Shown: positions 48,080-61,985, counted from the first letter of the stretch. The stretch: DNA of 64,000 nucleotides from Onchocerca volvulus (GCA_000499405.2 HG738140.1:14137113-14201112); one strand, 5' to 3'. Notes: generated from the letters alone by a model not told the origin. Numbers and translations are program-made.

Positions 48080-51000
48080 TATGGTATTGTTACAGATGGA
48101 AGGGCAGTATTTGGAAAACAATCATCAACGAACTTGTGGTTTGGATGATTGCATATGCATTCCTTTCTATCCTGTACAATTTTATATTAGCAGAATCGTA
48201 CAAAAGGTGTGATTTAATAAACCAAATATGGAAAATAGAAAAAGACAATCTTTGCCTCATAGTTAACATTCTTTTGTTGCAAAAAATGTTTGCTTTTTTG
48301 CTTTACTACAAAATGCGTTTTATATTCGACCCAAATGTTTTGATCTTTTTTTTTTTTCCATTTGAAAGATCACATCACACATACAAAAGACAAAACAAAT
48401 CCCAAATTTTATTTAAAATGTAACATTAGTCTGTAATAAACATGAAAGAAATTTGCATTATCAAAATTATCTATCAATATCATATGTTAACATAGATTAA
48501 CTTCTTGAAATAAATTTTATGATATTAATTGCTATAACTATTTAATTTGTTAAACTTAATTCATTTCTCAAAACTTATTCATTCTAAAATTAAAAAAAAA
48601 AAGACGAAATAGTTGCAAATCAATAAAAATGTTCATTTTTTTTGTAATGATAAAAATCAGAATAAATCAAAGAGAAAAAAAGAAAATATTTTTCAACGTC
48701 TATTTTTTGCAGAGTATTTGAGAATATATGCCGTTTATTTACAAAATATACCGATGTAATGCCAATAACCTTTATGCTTGGCTTTTTTATCAACGTTGTT
48801 GTTAATAGATTTTGGTTTTCATTGCGTAACATTGGCTGGATTGATGCGTAAGTGATTTTTTTTCTTAGATTTAATTTCATTTATTTGTTTCAAGCTGAAT
48901 AAAAATAATTCAAGTTTAACAATTATTTATGAATGATTTAATGAAAAGAATACTACGATATGAAATATTTTTTATTTATTTCATATTTCAGTTAAATACA
49001 ATAAATTTGCGCAATTTATGATGTTGACTATTCAGATTATTAAGTATTAAATCATTAATTAAGAAAGTAAAACCCATTTATGTAAATATCGTAGTAATTA
49101 GTTGTTAATTAATTATTTATAGTCATAGAGTATATAAGAAGAAATATAAATGATTAACTTAATATTTTTATAGATCAGCTTTGTTTGTATGCAAATATAT
49201 TTCTGGTAGCGATGATCATGCTCGATTATTACGACGCAATATACTTCGTTATTTACTTTTTCATCAGGTAGATTGAAAAAAACAGTTTTAAAAATTTAAC
49301 AAAAACATCAGAAAATTTGCGAGAAATTTTGGAATAAAGACAGGAAAATTTTTCTTTTTCTTACTATAGTTTAATTAATACAGTATACTATAATATATTT
49401 TTTAATTTTTGGACGTATATTTTCTGAATTGAAAATTTTTAACGTGCTACAATTGTTGCCTTATATTTTATAGTTTCTTAATTTTATGATTTAATTTCTA
49501 CCACTGCAAGTGAAATTTGATAGAAGCTCTATAAATTTTATTTGTTCGCTTTTTTTCAGGTACTTGTATATCGTGATATCAGTGAAGTAATACGTCGAAG
49601 ATTTCCCTCATTGGAAACATTAGTAACTGCTGGCAAATTTTTCAATTATTTACAATACATTCATAAAAATTATTTAATTAACTTAATTAATTTTGATTAA
49701 TAGTCATCTATTTGCAAAAGTTACTTTATCATCTAAATATTATGATGAGACAAAAAAAAAAAAAAAAAAAAATTCGTTAAAGTCGATTAGAATATTTACA
49801 AAATAATGTTTCTGAATAAATCGAAAAAATATTTACTATTTATTGTTTGCTTGTTAAATTAATAAAACAAATAATTCAACCAAATACTTCAGACAATTAT
49901 TTTTTTTTCTTTTTTTTAAAGAGAATATTTTTGTATAAGATTGGATTGAATGTATATAGTTTTTGATAATAATACAAAAAAAATTGATTGATGAATTGCA
50001 ATACAATACCAAATTAAATAATCTTTGTTTTTATTAAAATTAAATAAACTTTTTGAGTAATTCTATTAAAATGAAATTTTTCCCACAATTTTCAGGTTAT
50101 GTAACAGAAACTGAATTAATGGAATTTAATACAATTGATTCAATACATCGCAAATATTGGGTACCAATTCATTGGGCAATGGGATTAGTACGACGAGCAT
50201 ATAAGGAAAAACGCATTGATAGTCCACAAGCATTGCAAGATATTTTTGCTGTAAAAGTTTAATTTGGAGAAATCGAAAGTATTTTTTTTGTTTAAAAAAA
50301 GAAAAAAAAAAGCGAGAAAAACGAGGAAAAAAGAAAAAAAGACGGGGCTAGTTTTCATTTTTAACAATTTATTTGGAATAAAAACTTAAAGTTTTAGAAA
50401 ATAGATAGTTTCCGATCACAATTAGGAGAATTACTTATAAATGATTGGGTACCAATTCCATTGGTTTATTCTCAAGTGATGTGTTTAACTGTTCGATTGT
50501 ATTTTTTACTTGCATTAATGGGACATCAAAATATTGCACCATCGCCTAATGCTAATTACGTCGATACAGTTTGTCGTTTTCATTTTCTTATTCTTTTTTT
50601 CTAATTTGACAAATTATTTGGAAATAAATTGTAAAAATTTAAGTTTTAAATTCGAGTTTTAATGACAAAATGATATTATAACTAAAATAAAACAAAAAGA
50701 ATACGATTTTTTTTTTTTTTGCAAATTTTGAGTAGATTAATTGATTCATTGAAATATATATATAAAATTAAAAATGTAAATAACATTTTTTGTAGAAAAA
50801 ATTTTTTAAGATTTACCATTTCTGCAAGAAAAAAAATTAAAAAAAAAGAAGAGCTATTAAAGAAAATATTAAAATTTTAAAATCTATCCCCTATTTATGA
50901 TATTCTATGGACTCTAAAATTAAACATATTAAATATTTGAATCTTATCATACAACATATCGAAATTATCAATTAGATTAATTAGTATTAGTCATTCATAG

Positions 51001-53002
51001 CACTACTTTTTTATATTATTGATATTATTTCAACAGTTATATTTATAGAATTAAAAAAAGAATTTTTGCATTGCTATTTTGAAATATAACTCAACTAATT
51101 TGAGTATATCTATTTCAGGTTAACACCCATATACCATTCATATCAATGTGTCAGTTCATCTTTTACATGGGTTGGATGAAAGTTGCTGAAGTTTTGATGA
51201 ATCCATTCGGTGATGATGACGATGATTTGGAGATCAATTGGCTTATCGATCGTAATTTACAGGTATATATGAAGACTTAATTTATAAAGCTAATCTCTCA
51301 TATAATTTGCTAATAGAAATATATAAAAATTTATGTTTTCTCATTCGCATATATTTGAATAATTTATGAAACTTTTTCTTCAAATAATTTTTTGATTTAT
51401 TTGAAGTAAAATTTTTAACTTTTGAACTTTTCTTTTCTTTAAATTCTTGTTTATCCAAAATATCTTCTTCTTGGTCATTCATAGGTTGGTATGACAATAG
51501 CAGACCAAACATGGGAACCACCACTAATTAAGGATCAATTTTGGTTGCTGAAAACACCGGAACCGATGTATAGCATTGATGCAGTCAATGAACGTTACAA
51601 TCCGCAGATTGGATCAGTTTCAAATCCCGAGTTGTATTTTAAATTTTTTTCAAAATTAATTAAATCGAATTTTAAATTTTATTTAGAAAAATTTTTGCAT
51701 TTGCAATCTTTATTGAATAAACTAATTTTATTATTTCTTTTTCTTCTTTCTTTCTTTTCTCCTTTTTTCTTTTGATTTAAGAATTTTAACTTCAAATAAT
51801 AAAATTCAGCAATTTAATGATTTTCATTTAATATTTTCTCGCATAAACGTTTCATACCTCTAATCTTCTAACAGCTTTTTCAGATTATTCCTAAAACAAT
51901 TTGTTAATAATTTTGAATTTTTTAATAACTAAATCAAGTTTTTGCCTTACTTTTTAATTTCAAACTTTTCCATTTTCAGTCGAAAAACAAGTACGCAAAT
52001 GATAATGAAAGAAATGTTGTATCAACATTCGGATAGTGATTTGCCAAGTAGTGAATATGATGATGGAAGGTATATTAAAATTATTTACAATTATTTTACT
52101 ACAATAATAATATATGTTAAAATTTGGAATGATAACAAATCTGTTCTTATATACTAGAAAATTTTAATTTTATTACAAACAAAATATAAAAATTATCAAA
52201 TTATGCATTTATTGAGACTAATAGATAAGGTAGTATGAATCTAAGGCTATTTAATATAGCCCATTAAAGCGTTTTGCATGATTTGAATCTCAGCGAGATT
52301 GTCGAAAAATCAACTAATGCTGAATTATCTTCCGAATTTGCTTCAAATTTTCAAGAGTTATTCATCTCACTTTATTTTAAAACTATTCAATTTAATTCCT
52401 GCAATATGATGAAAAACAGTAAATTGCAAAATTTCCCTTATTTTAAATTAAAATTTAAACATGAGTATTGCTTTTTAATTAATAATATAGATTTTGCTTT
52501 GTTTATAGAATAATTATTGATAATTTTCATGATTAATTTCCAGAAAAAAAAAAAAAAGAAACAAATAACATCTATTTACTAATTATTATCATTACATCAA
52601 AACGATTTTAGAAGGAATTCCTCGTTAAATATGACGGTAAATGAAATTCGAAATGCATTCAAACGCCGAATGTCACGTTTCACAGCACGGGTAGAATCTG
52701 CAACTGATACTGATTCTCCAGTATTAAATGAAATAAGCATTAAAGCAAGTAATATTTTGAAAAATTAAAAGCAAATATTTTCAGAAAAAGGATTCGTCTC
52801 ATAAATTTGATAATGGACAGAGAATTCTTTTAGAATTCATGCCATTTTATTCTATACGTAAAATATGAGCTTAAAATTTAACTATTTTGATATTAAATAA
52901 CAGTTAAAGCAAAGCAAGCAACAATAATAGTAACTTTTCTGATATTTGATAAAAATAAATTTTTAATTTTAGAACGTCGTAGTTCACAACAACACCACCA
53001 CC

Positions 53003-53035
<33 letters not shown>

Positions 53036-53876
53036 TACATGGATTAGCTATACTTCATGAAGAAGATGAAAACCGAAAGCAAAGAAATGATAATATTTCC
53101 GAAGATGCTCAATCACTAAGCGATGAGTGTGACAATCAAGAATTACAAAGTAGAAATTTAAAAAAGAAAGGACGAAAATTACACAGGAAAATGAGTCAAG
53201 TCGAGAATGAATCTATAGAAAAGGAAGAGGAAAATAATTCAGAAGATTTAAAAAAAGTCAGTTATGATGGTGATGATGAGGTGAGTTTATCATTGATTAC
53301 CTGATATATCTTTTTTTTTTCTTTTTCCAAAATTTATGTGAATCATCGCCGCACTGTAGCCAAAATGATAAATATCAAGAAAACAAGACATAAGCATATT
53401 GGTCTCCGCAAAATTTCTGTAAACTATTTGTTTACTAATAAGTAATAGTTGTTTCAAAGTACCAACAATTCAGTCAATTGATAAATTAATTGAATATTTC
53501 TGTTTTTTTATGACTTATTTTATTTTATAATTTTTCAAGAAATCAGAAAACAATATAATCATACTAATGCGTATAGTTGATAATATTATTAGAGCAATGA
53601 ATAATCGGAATTAATCGAAAATCGAAAAAAATGAGAAAGAAAAGAAAAAATTGAAACACTTCATATTGAATCGTAAAAGATTAAAATGTTTATGTATGAG
53701 AAGAATGATTTATTTATGAATAGTAATAATTAATAATTGATCTAATTAAGTTATAATCATATTATTATTTCTGCTATTTCAAAAGAATTAATTTTTACAA
53801 AATTTAAAGATTATTTACTACTTCTTTTTGCAATCGAAAATTTTGTTCATACTTGATCAACTTTAATATTTTTTTT

Positions 53877-53913
<37 letters not shown>

Positions 53914-53997
53914 AAAGCTTACGATATAGATAGAAGTATTATTTGGATTTACAATGTAGGAAAATTTATATTAATTTTTCAAAAAATTAGTCGTTAA
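47520..53997 (+). CDS. Bestrophin-family calcium-activated chloride channel
   Basis: A pentameric membrane anion channel opened by Ca2+. Thirteen exons: 47520-47587, 48096-48206, 48713-48847, 49174-49267, 49560-49632, 50096-50250, 50398-50568, 51119-51262, 51485-51630, 51980-52069, 52612-52748, 52973-53280 and 53911-53997, giving 572 residues. The start MTVTYSADVSTVRF and then RWKGSIWK match family starts. Four hydrophobic helices are visible (about 30-50, 70-95, 230-255, 273-295). The neck segment PITFMLGFF has F80 and F84, but M76 where human BEST1 has I76. The acidic Ca2+ clasp NPFGDDDDDLEINW and IDRNLQ is intact. Exon 5 ends with a GC donor (49633). The cytosolic tail has an H/Q-rich run at about 447-460 and charged sequence. 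The last exon (stop at 53995) is less certain. Nematodes have many bestrophins, so no specific best number is assigned. Confidence 0.93.
47983..48076. repeat. (ATT)n microsatellite in bestrophin intron 1
   Basis: About 31 almost uninterrupted copies of ATT, ending about 20 bases before the acceptor of bestrophin exon 2 at 48096. Such a tract is likely polymorphic and occupies the place of the normal polypyrimidine region. Confidence 0.97.
52989..53036 (+). repeat. CAA/CAC triplet repeat encoding poly-Gln/His in bestrophin tail
   Basis: In-frame CAA and CAC codons encode two Gln, three His and ten Gln residues in bestrophin exon 12. The tract is in the cytosolic tail, outside the channel core. 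Confidence 0.95.
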
Positions 53998-56900
53998 AAA
54001 AAAAAGAAATTTTATCCTTATAAGATTTAGATTACTTCATCCAATTTGAAAATTTTTAATTCTGAAAACTTCTCGTAATCTTTTTTTTTTAAAACTAATT
54101 AATTTGTTTACCTATAAAATTTGTTCCTTGAAGCATTAATAAAAATATATAAAGCAAAAAATTTTATGATAATTACATTAATTCTATTAAAAAAAGAATG
54201 CAATAGCTACCAAAAAATAAAAATTCTAGAAATCAATTTATGACATTTTTCTCATTTTATAATTCTTTTCTGTATAATCTATGATATGTAAAAATGATAA
54301 AACTTGTGTACAGTAATGATGTATCGTTAAATAAGTTCTTAAAATAATGAAAACATTTTCAATCTCGAAAAACTAAAAAAAAAAAAAAAAAGGAGGGAAA
54401 ACCATCTATGATTATTATAATTATTTTAACTTAAACCGTTATTTATTCCCAATACTATTATTATATTGAATCCTAATTAGTAATAAATAATGGCATTAAA
54501 ATTGCTAATAAGAATAATCCTATTTCAATGATATTTTAGGTTAATTATATATCTTTCTAATTCTATAATTATCTTGCAAAGTTAATTCTCTTTCTGAGCG
54601 CATACTTAATTATGAGATCTAACTTTACATTTTAATCTCTACAGATCTGGTAGAAATAAACCTTTATAAATTCATAAATTTGTTCAAATGAATGAATTAA
54701 ACAATAATTGAAATGCGATTATGTATGTTTAATATCTGATCAAATTTTATCAATCATAAATGAAATAAATTTCTGTTTAATTCACAAATCAATAAATATA
54801 TTTACCGTAGCACTCAATTTATCTTAAATGTAATTGCTGAAATGAATCATATGCAAAAAAAAAAAATATCTCAGAATTTTTCATTCAATTGCTAACCAAA
54901 TGATTTTTTTTTTTTTTTTTTTAATTTTTTAACCCTACAAAACACGCAGATCAATTTGCTGATGTATACTCCTCTCATACATCCTCGACCAAATCTAAAC
55001 AAATTTTACTTCTCAATGCATCCACGATAAATTTCAAGCAAAAGATCTTTTTAGTAAAAAATGATAAATATAATATCCATGGTAACAGAATCCAATTATC
55101 ATACATTTCATTGATTATTGTTATATCTAGGCACATATAAAGCTTTACCATATCCAAAACAACATTTAGACATCTCTAAATTGATGTAGCGATTTGCAAA
55201 GAACAGAACCATGCTGAATATATCATTTTATTGTTAAACAAAAATCAAAATACAGAAAAATCAATGACTGCAGCAACAAATGAATCATTTATAATAGATT
55301 TCTCATGATACATAAAAGATAACTAAAATGACAGTGACAAATAATAAAAGAAATTGACCAAAATAAAACCAAAAAATTGCTAGTTACCAGAAATATTTGA
55401 TTTTAACAATCGAACTTCAACTGTTAACGTTATTTCCATCGCAAAACAAATTCTAGCATAAAAATAAAATATAAGTTCTTCGTCCTGCAAAATTGTTATT
55501 TTCATAAATCCTTCAGCTAGGTAAGAAATAATAAACTGAGAAATAAATAGGGAAAATTTTCAAACAATGATGGTGAATCTAGTCGTTAAAATATAAAGAA
55601 AATGTGAAATTCAAAGCAATACCAGTGGTAAAACAATCAACAAAAATATCAAAATATTTAAACAAATTGAAATGAAATATTCGTCACTACGTACTTCAAT
55701 CCGTTATTATGTGATTCAAGACAATTTTATCTGTTCCTTGAAAGTATACTAGTCTAATTTATATATGCGAAACTCGTTGGCTAAAATATCATTATATAAT
55801 ACAAAAGCATTGAGTAATCTGCACTTTGAAAAACTGTTTTATTTTGACATAACGATATTGTTATTTAGAGTCAACTTTCCACCATTCACAAGAATACATT
55901 TACGGACACTAAACTTGGGCAAAAAAAATCATATTAATTTCTAGCATTAATAAGTAGATGATCTTTCGTAACTAAAAAATAAATATATACAGATCAATCA
56001 AATAGTCTTCAAAAACTCTTATGAGTTACTTCTCATTAAAATGTATTTCTGAATATAAATTGCAGAGCTAAACCAGCACAATACTTCCTCTATGCCTGAA
56101 AAATAATATTTCTACTCCACAAAACTATTTCACAAACAAAAAATTATAAAGATCATCTGTAAAAATTATGAAACACAAAAACTCGACAATTCAGTTGGTT
56201 CTATCTGTAATTTTAAAACCACATTGAAATAGAAAATTTTAGGTGAAAAAAAGGAAAGCAATATCCTTTAACTAAAATAATTCGCATAATGTAAAGCAAA
56301 ATATATCCAAAATATGAAAAAATTAAAATACTGAAGAAGATAAAAATTACAGCATGTCTTCCTTCTGCATTTTGCGACAGATGGCAATAATTACATGTGA
56401 TATGATGCTTCAAATAACTTCCTAATACTGTAATGCCCTTAACGCTCTCTAGCAGCATTACAGAAAACTTAAAAATCAAACTTTATTTTCAAGAAAATAC
56501 ACTGGCTGATTTCTTTCTTTCCCGGCAATGATACTAGAAAATTAATTTCGGAAAACAAATTTCTGCACAGCTCAAATTGGATTTTTTTTTTTTTTTAAAG
56601 GATATGAAGATTTAAAACAAAAAAGCAAATCTGTTGAAAAACTGCGTAATTCTGGTCCCTGAATGTAAGAAAATTTGCAAAAAGAGTGGTAAACATCACT
56701 GGAATCAGCTTGAAATTGTAGTCAAAATGAATAAGAATTATATCATAAACAGATAAACATATGACTGGATAAGCGTATATCAAAGAACAATTGCCATTTG
56801 CTACATTTTGCGACAAGTATATTTTCCATCATATCACATTAAGCTCATCCCCTGAAGGATTCATTGAAATAATAATAGAAGCTTTTCAATTTAGCTGTAA

Positions 56901-57251
56901 AAAATATTCCTTAACTATACACTGACTAATAATTTACGATACTGGCCAACATTTGACTAAGAATGTAAATGTGATGCTGCTCGTGTTTCCATAAAATGAG
57001 ACTGTTAACAAGCAAAAATTTTAAGAAGAGACTATTATTTAAAAAAATACAGTTCATAAAAGAACATGTTTATGTATCTCATATAACTTTTAATAGAAAG
57101 TTATTTTTGTTCGCACAATTGCAAAAGATAAAAACAACTTTTTTTTTTTTTCAAATAATATGAAAAAATAGAAAAAATTATTTCGTTCTCAATATTTTAA
57201 TTTAAAATCTCCAAACAACGAAAATAATGAAAACTAACTTCACTGATTTCA
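53998..57251. other. Convergent intergenic region, no gene seen
   Basis: Between the 3' ends of bestrophin (+) and the RSR-2 gene (-). Very AT-rich, with several A/T homopolymers (for example 54371-54390 and 54905-54922). No frame with splice structure or similarity was found on either strand. Confidence 0.5.
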
Positions 57252-60200
57252 TCAGTCACTTTCATCAACTGGTTCACGTAACGTAGATGCTCGTTGTTGA
57301 TGTCGTTTTTTTCCATTACCATTAGAGTGCTGGTCGACTCGTGCAACTGAAGATTTACTACTGCTTGAGGAACTACTACTGCTACCACTGGAACTACGAG
57401 ATCGTTTGCTATTCTGTCCCTCGGTATCTTCGTCATCCTTCGAGGTCGAACTATCATGTCGACGACGTTTAACATGTTCTTCTTCTTCACTAGTGCTTTC
57501 TGCGCTTTCAGAACTTTCCACACTTCTTGAATCTTCAGATTTCTTGGATTCAGACGTTGATGTAGAACGTTTCATGCTACTTTTTTTTGGAGAATATGAT
57601 CGCTTTTGAGACAAAACACTAGTAGATTTGCGAATATGTTGGTGAGAGGAGATTCGCTGATTTTCACTAGAATGTTTGTGGTGACGTCGTGATGGACTAC
57701 GGCTTCTAGTTACTTGACGTTTGGAACAACTTCTGGATCTACTTTTATGATGCCTTTTACGTAATGAATCATTGGAATGCGATTTCCGTCTAGATGATCT
57801 ATGAATCCGACCATTAGAAGTAGAACGCTGGTGGCCATGATGTCTGGACTCGTCACTTCCCGAACGGCGGGAATTGGTTTCACTTGACTTTGTATGATGC
57901 CTTTTGTATTTGTGAAAATTATTTGAGCGAGAATAATTGCGTTTATCAGACTCCGAATTGTCATCATCAGATTCTAATCTTGGAAGATGGCGATGTAAAC
58001 TTCCCGAAAAACTTCCTCTTGATCCATGTCGTCTGTAGTTGTTTCCATCATTAGAGTCCTTACACGATTTGTATTTTTTGGTGGACTTATTAGAATTAGA
58101 TCTCTCATGCTTATTTTCTGGTGAATGACTTTTTCCTTCGCAACTCCCTAGTCTTTTCCTGTGTTCTTTTATTTCCGGTGTTCGTTTAGGAGAATGTGAA
58201 GGTGAGCATATCTCATCTGAATTTTCATTAAAGATATTTTCAGCTGCGCTGCCATCCGATGTTGTGGTAGAACTGCGTGCACTATCTGAATGATGTAGGA
58301 ATTCGTCATTAGAACTAGAATTACTCTGGGTTCTATCTTCAGATTCTGGAGTATCATGACGATTTCTTTTTTCTGAACTATCGAAGATCTTCGACGAATG
58401 GCAACGTGATCGTTTACGATTCGAACTTTGTTTCACTTTACCTTCATCACTGCTATGTATTCTCGTTTTCGATTCTTGAACATCAATTTCCATCTTAACG
58501 CCTTTCATGATTTGCTTTTCCGGTAAAGTTGTTTTACCAGTATTGGACTGCGAAACTGGAGTTTTATTTCTAGCACTGCGATTTGATTCTTCAAATACAC
58601 AATTCGGACTTAATGCAGGTTCTTCTTTTATCTCTTTTGTTTCTCTCAATTGCGACCTACGGTTTTTTTCCTCCTCCACACTAGAACTATGATGTCTCAA
58701 TTTTTTCCGATCTTCTTCGTCCCTATGATCTGCCATATCATGTTTATGTTTGTGATCAGTATCTGAATCTGAAGAATCACAATGTTTACGATGCGAACGT
58801 TTTTCCCTTTCAAGATATCTTTTCTCATTACGATCATGCTTCCAACGTCGATCACCTGTTAACAAAAATTTGATTATTTCATCTGAAATATTCTCGATTC
58901 AAATTGTTACATCATCTTTTTTCTTAGATTTGTGACTTTCCGTTACACTCACTCAATGGTACATCAAAAATAACAGATGTATGCAGCTTATTTTTAATAA
59001 TTATTTAGTTATTATCTGATTATTATGTACTCATCACCTATTAACATTGAAGAACTGAAAAATCTTACTTCCTGCATCATTTCGACGATGCCAATCATCT
59101 CGATGGTCGTGGCGTCGAGGGTACCAGTCACGTCGACCTCCATCATAATCGTATGATCGGCCAAACCTGTAAACCATAAAAAATTATTGAACTGAAAAAA
59201 AAATATAGTAAGGAGTAAGGCTCTGGAAAACTTCTTCAGAGAACTACAAACTTAAAACGAGATAATATAGAATGATGATAAATTTAAAGATATCAGTAAT
59301 AACTTATATTTTTTCAGCGTAAAAATTGCACATAATAACAGCCCATTTTAATGCACAGAATGTGGAAAGGAAGCTACCTTCGAGAGTCAACATGATCATC
59401 ATTGTGACGTTTATGACGATAAGAACGGTTATAATGATCAGGTGAATCACGCCTGTGATGTTTTTCAAGATCAACTTTTCTGAAAAACCATTACAATTAT
59501 CGTTATTGTATGAAGTGATGATGCAAATGTTTGCTAGAATGAAATTATAAGATTTAACACCATCAGTCATAATAGTGAAAATAGTTAAACAATAATAAAT
59601 ATGAATAAATTTTGATTTGATGTATTGCAATACGCAAGGAAAAACTTACGAATCTTTGCCTTTGTCTAACAAATCCCTTTCATTATGCGGTATGTCTTTA
59701 ACTTTCTTTCGTTTTCTAGCTTTTGATATTTCACTTGAATTACTTTCGCTAGAAGAATCACTAGAAGATTCTTCAACGGAATCAGTTGAACTGTTGTCAC
59801 TATCTGAACTGGATTCTGAGGAATCATCGGATGATTCCTCAGATGATGATGATGAGGAAGATGACGAAGATGATACTGTTTTTCGTGTTTTCCCACTTTT
59901 TTTCATCTGAGAAACATTAATTTGAAAGCTTTTATATGAATTATCAAAAACAAATTAAATTTAAGACCTAAATAACTACCTTATTGAAAGATTTAACCCA
60001 CCCACACAATTTTCCATAATGAAATAGAATATTACTGCAAAATGCAAAAATCATTTCAAAAATCTATAGAGAATAAGGGAATAACAAATGCCATTTGACA
60101 AAACTTTTTTATGCGACATTTAAAGATAAGATTTCATGGCAGAAAAATTAACGAAAAAAAAATTTTTAAGAAAAAGAATTTACTTCGTCATCCTTTTTTT

Positions 60201-61587
60201 TCTTTTTCTTATTATCGTCTTCTTTAATTTCGTCCATTTTCAAGTTAGCATTTTTGTTCAATCTAAAAGTTAATAAATTATCACTTGCAATATATGTCCT
60301 ATGTAGTTCTAACTTTTATTTCCTCCTCAATTCGTTTAAACATATCTCCCACAGTTCTAATTCTCCTTGCAAGTGTTCAGGTTTTCAGACAAAAAGAGAA
60401 AATCTTCCACTGTATTGGAATGTACATTAAAATGTCTGCATTATAGGTTTAGCAATTTTAATATCTCAAATTATAAAAAAAAAAAAAAAAAAAAGCAAAC
60501 GAAAAATTAAGAATTTTTTTCTCCACAGTTAATGCTGTTAATGAAATTGAGGAAAAAAAAAAATTAATGTGAATTGTATTACAGTGAACATAATTTCTTA
60601 CTGTAAAGATTAATATAAAACTTGGATTAAAGCTTTTTATGGAAAAAAATTCAAAAGAACAAAATAAACTTCTCGAAAGATGTTCCTTCGACAAAATCAT
60701 CTTTAATTCCAAGAGCAGCGCGCATCCGACCACGATTTTCTATGGCAGCTTTGGCACGAACATGCGTATCACGATTATCCATTTCTGCATCAATATCCAG
60801 TTCTCCAGATGCCACTTGGCTTTGAAGAAGTTTCCGATACTCATTCACTTTCTTCTGGATTTCAGCTTCATCGAATCCCTGAATTTTCAAAAATCTCTGA
60901 TTCATAAATTTTCATGCCTGAGAATACATTTTTAAATTGATGACCAATTAGGGAATGAAGCATAGATTAAAAATCCAAAATTTTTTAGATAGTTTTAAGA
61001 TTTATAAGTAATCTATAAACCATTTCGACTTCAAAACTAAAAAGAATATCAAAGAAAATTCTCTCTTCACAAGAAAATTTTATGCCATTTAAAATTTCAT
61101 TATGTGTAAGAATAATGCAAACTTATTCGTTTAATACTACATATATGTAAACAATAGCATGTTTTAACACGATAACTTAAGCTCTTCGAAGAGACTTATT
61201 ATGTGGACCATCAAACCATCGTTTTCAATTTAATTATGCTAAATTATAATAAACTATTTAATACAACTGTCAATTTTAGAGTTTTGAGTACTTTGTAGTA
61301 TTTTGAGTACTTCCTTTAAATGCTTTGCTTTGAATGCAGTACTTTGCAAAAATTCTTCATTTTTAGATAAACTTACTTTATTTTCCATTAGCATTTCAAA
61401 ATCAGCGCATTTCAATTCGATATGGCGTTTCCGGTTATGTTCCAGCAGTTCTTTGTTCGGCTGTTTGTTAATTTCAGCTTCGGCTCGTTTAATATCAGCT
61501 TCCGAGTTATATGCCACTCGTTTCTGAAATGACATTTTTTCTTCAATGAATGAAATTGGATAAACTCACAACTGTTTGACGTGCCTC

Positions 61588-61623
<36 letters not shown>

Positions 61624-61985
61624 AGAATTTTTGTTCACTATCTTTTATTTGTTCATCATGCCAAAAATTTGTCTAGTAACGGGAAAATCGGTCGATTTGC
61701 AGGAGGAGATGATTAAAAGGTGAAAGTGGAGACAAGTGCAGGAAACATTCGACAAAACTATTCAGTGAGTTAAAAAAAGCATCATCTTAGGTAACCATTC
61801 GATCCTGATAAGAAACTATTCGTGTTTAAGAATGAAAAAAGTCAAAAAGATGATGAAATTTGCATAAAAATTATTGGGAATTTGAAAAATGAAACCTTCG
61901 AGAGCAATAGGTTTGCTATATTAGCCTGTACATATCCATTTGTGCCCGATCCACGGGCTGTTTGCAATCCAATGCCATTATACAT
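57252..61985 (-). CDS. rsr-2: SRRM2/CWC21-type splicing factor with long RS domain (RSR-2)
   Basis: A spliceosome-associated SR-related protein; SRRM2/Cwc21 binds Prp8 and SNU114 near the catalytic core, and C. elegans RSR-2 links splicing with transcription. Eight minus-strand exons: 61985-61896, 61523-61377, 60878-60670, 60262-60184, 59906-59650, 59479-59378, 59166-59069 and 58855-57252, phase-consistent, giving 861 residues. The N-terminus [20 protein letters not shown] is nearly identical to human SRRM2. The cwf21 helix follows ([21 protein letters not shown], with Q-for-R changes), then [18 protein letters not shown] and [14 protein letters not shown]. The rest is low-complexity: a poly-Ser/acidic block (exon 5), Arg/Asp/His-rich segments and a single 534-codon RS/SK-rich last exon ending in EPVDESD. 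C. elegans RSR-2 is about 425 residues, so this RS tail is much longer. A TTTACAG lies 13 bases before the ATG and may be a trans-splice acceptor. Confidence 0.93.
61589..61622. repeat. Poly(A) tract of about 34 bases in RSR-2 intron 1
   Basis: An uninterrupted A-run on the + strand, just 66 bases upstream (transcript sense) of exon 2 of the minus-strand RSR-2 gene, where it reads as poly(T). No target-site duplication or gene body is visible next to it, so a retrocopy is not supported. Confidence 0.9.

Noticed and set aside
57406..58692. Several open frames on both strands inside the RSR-2 last exon
   Set aside because: Shadows of a long repetitive RS-coding exon in other phases.
59617..59910. 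97-codon acidic Ser/Leu-rich frame on the + strand
   Set aside because: It is the antisense of the poly-Ser/acidic exon 5 of the RSR-2 gene; low-complexity codons read open on both strands.
61589..61622. Poly(A) tract as the tail of a retroposed gene
   Set aside because: No gene body, no flanking duplication, and similar A/T homopolymers are common throughout the window.
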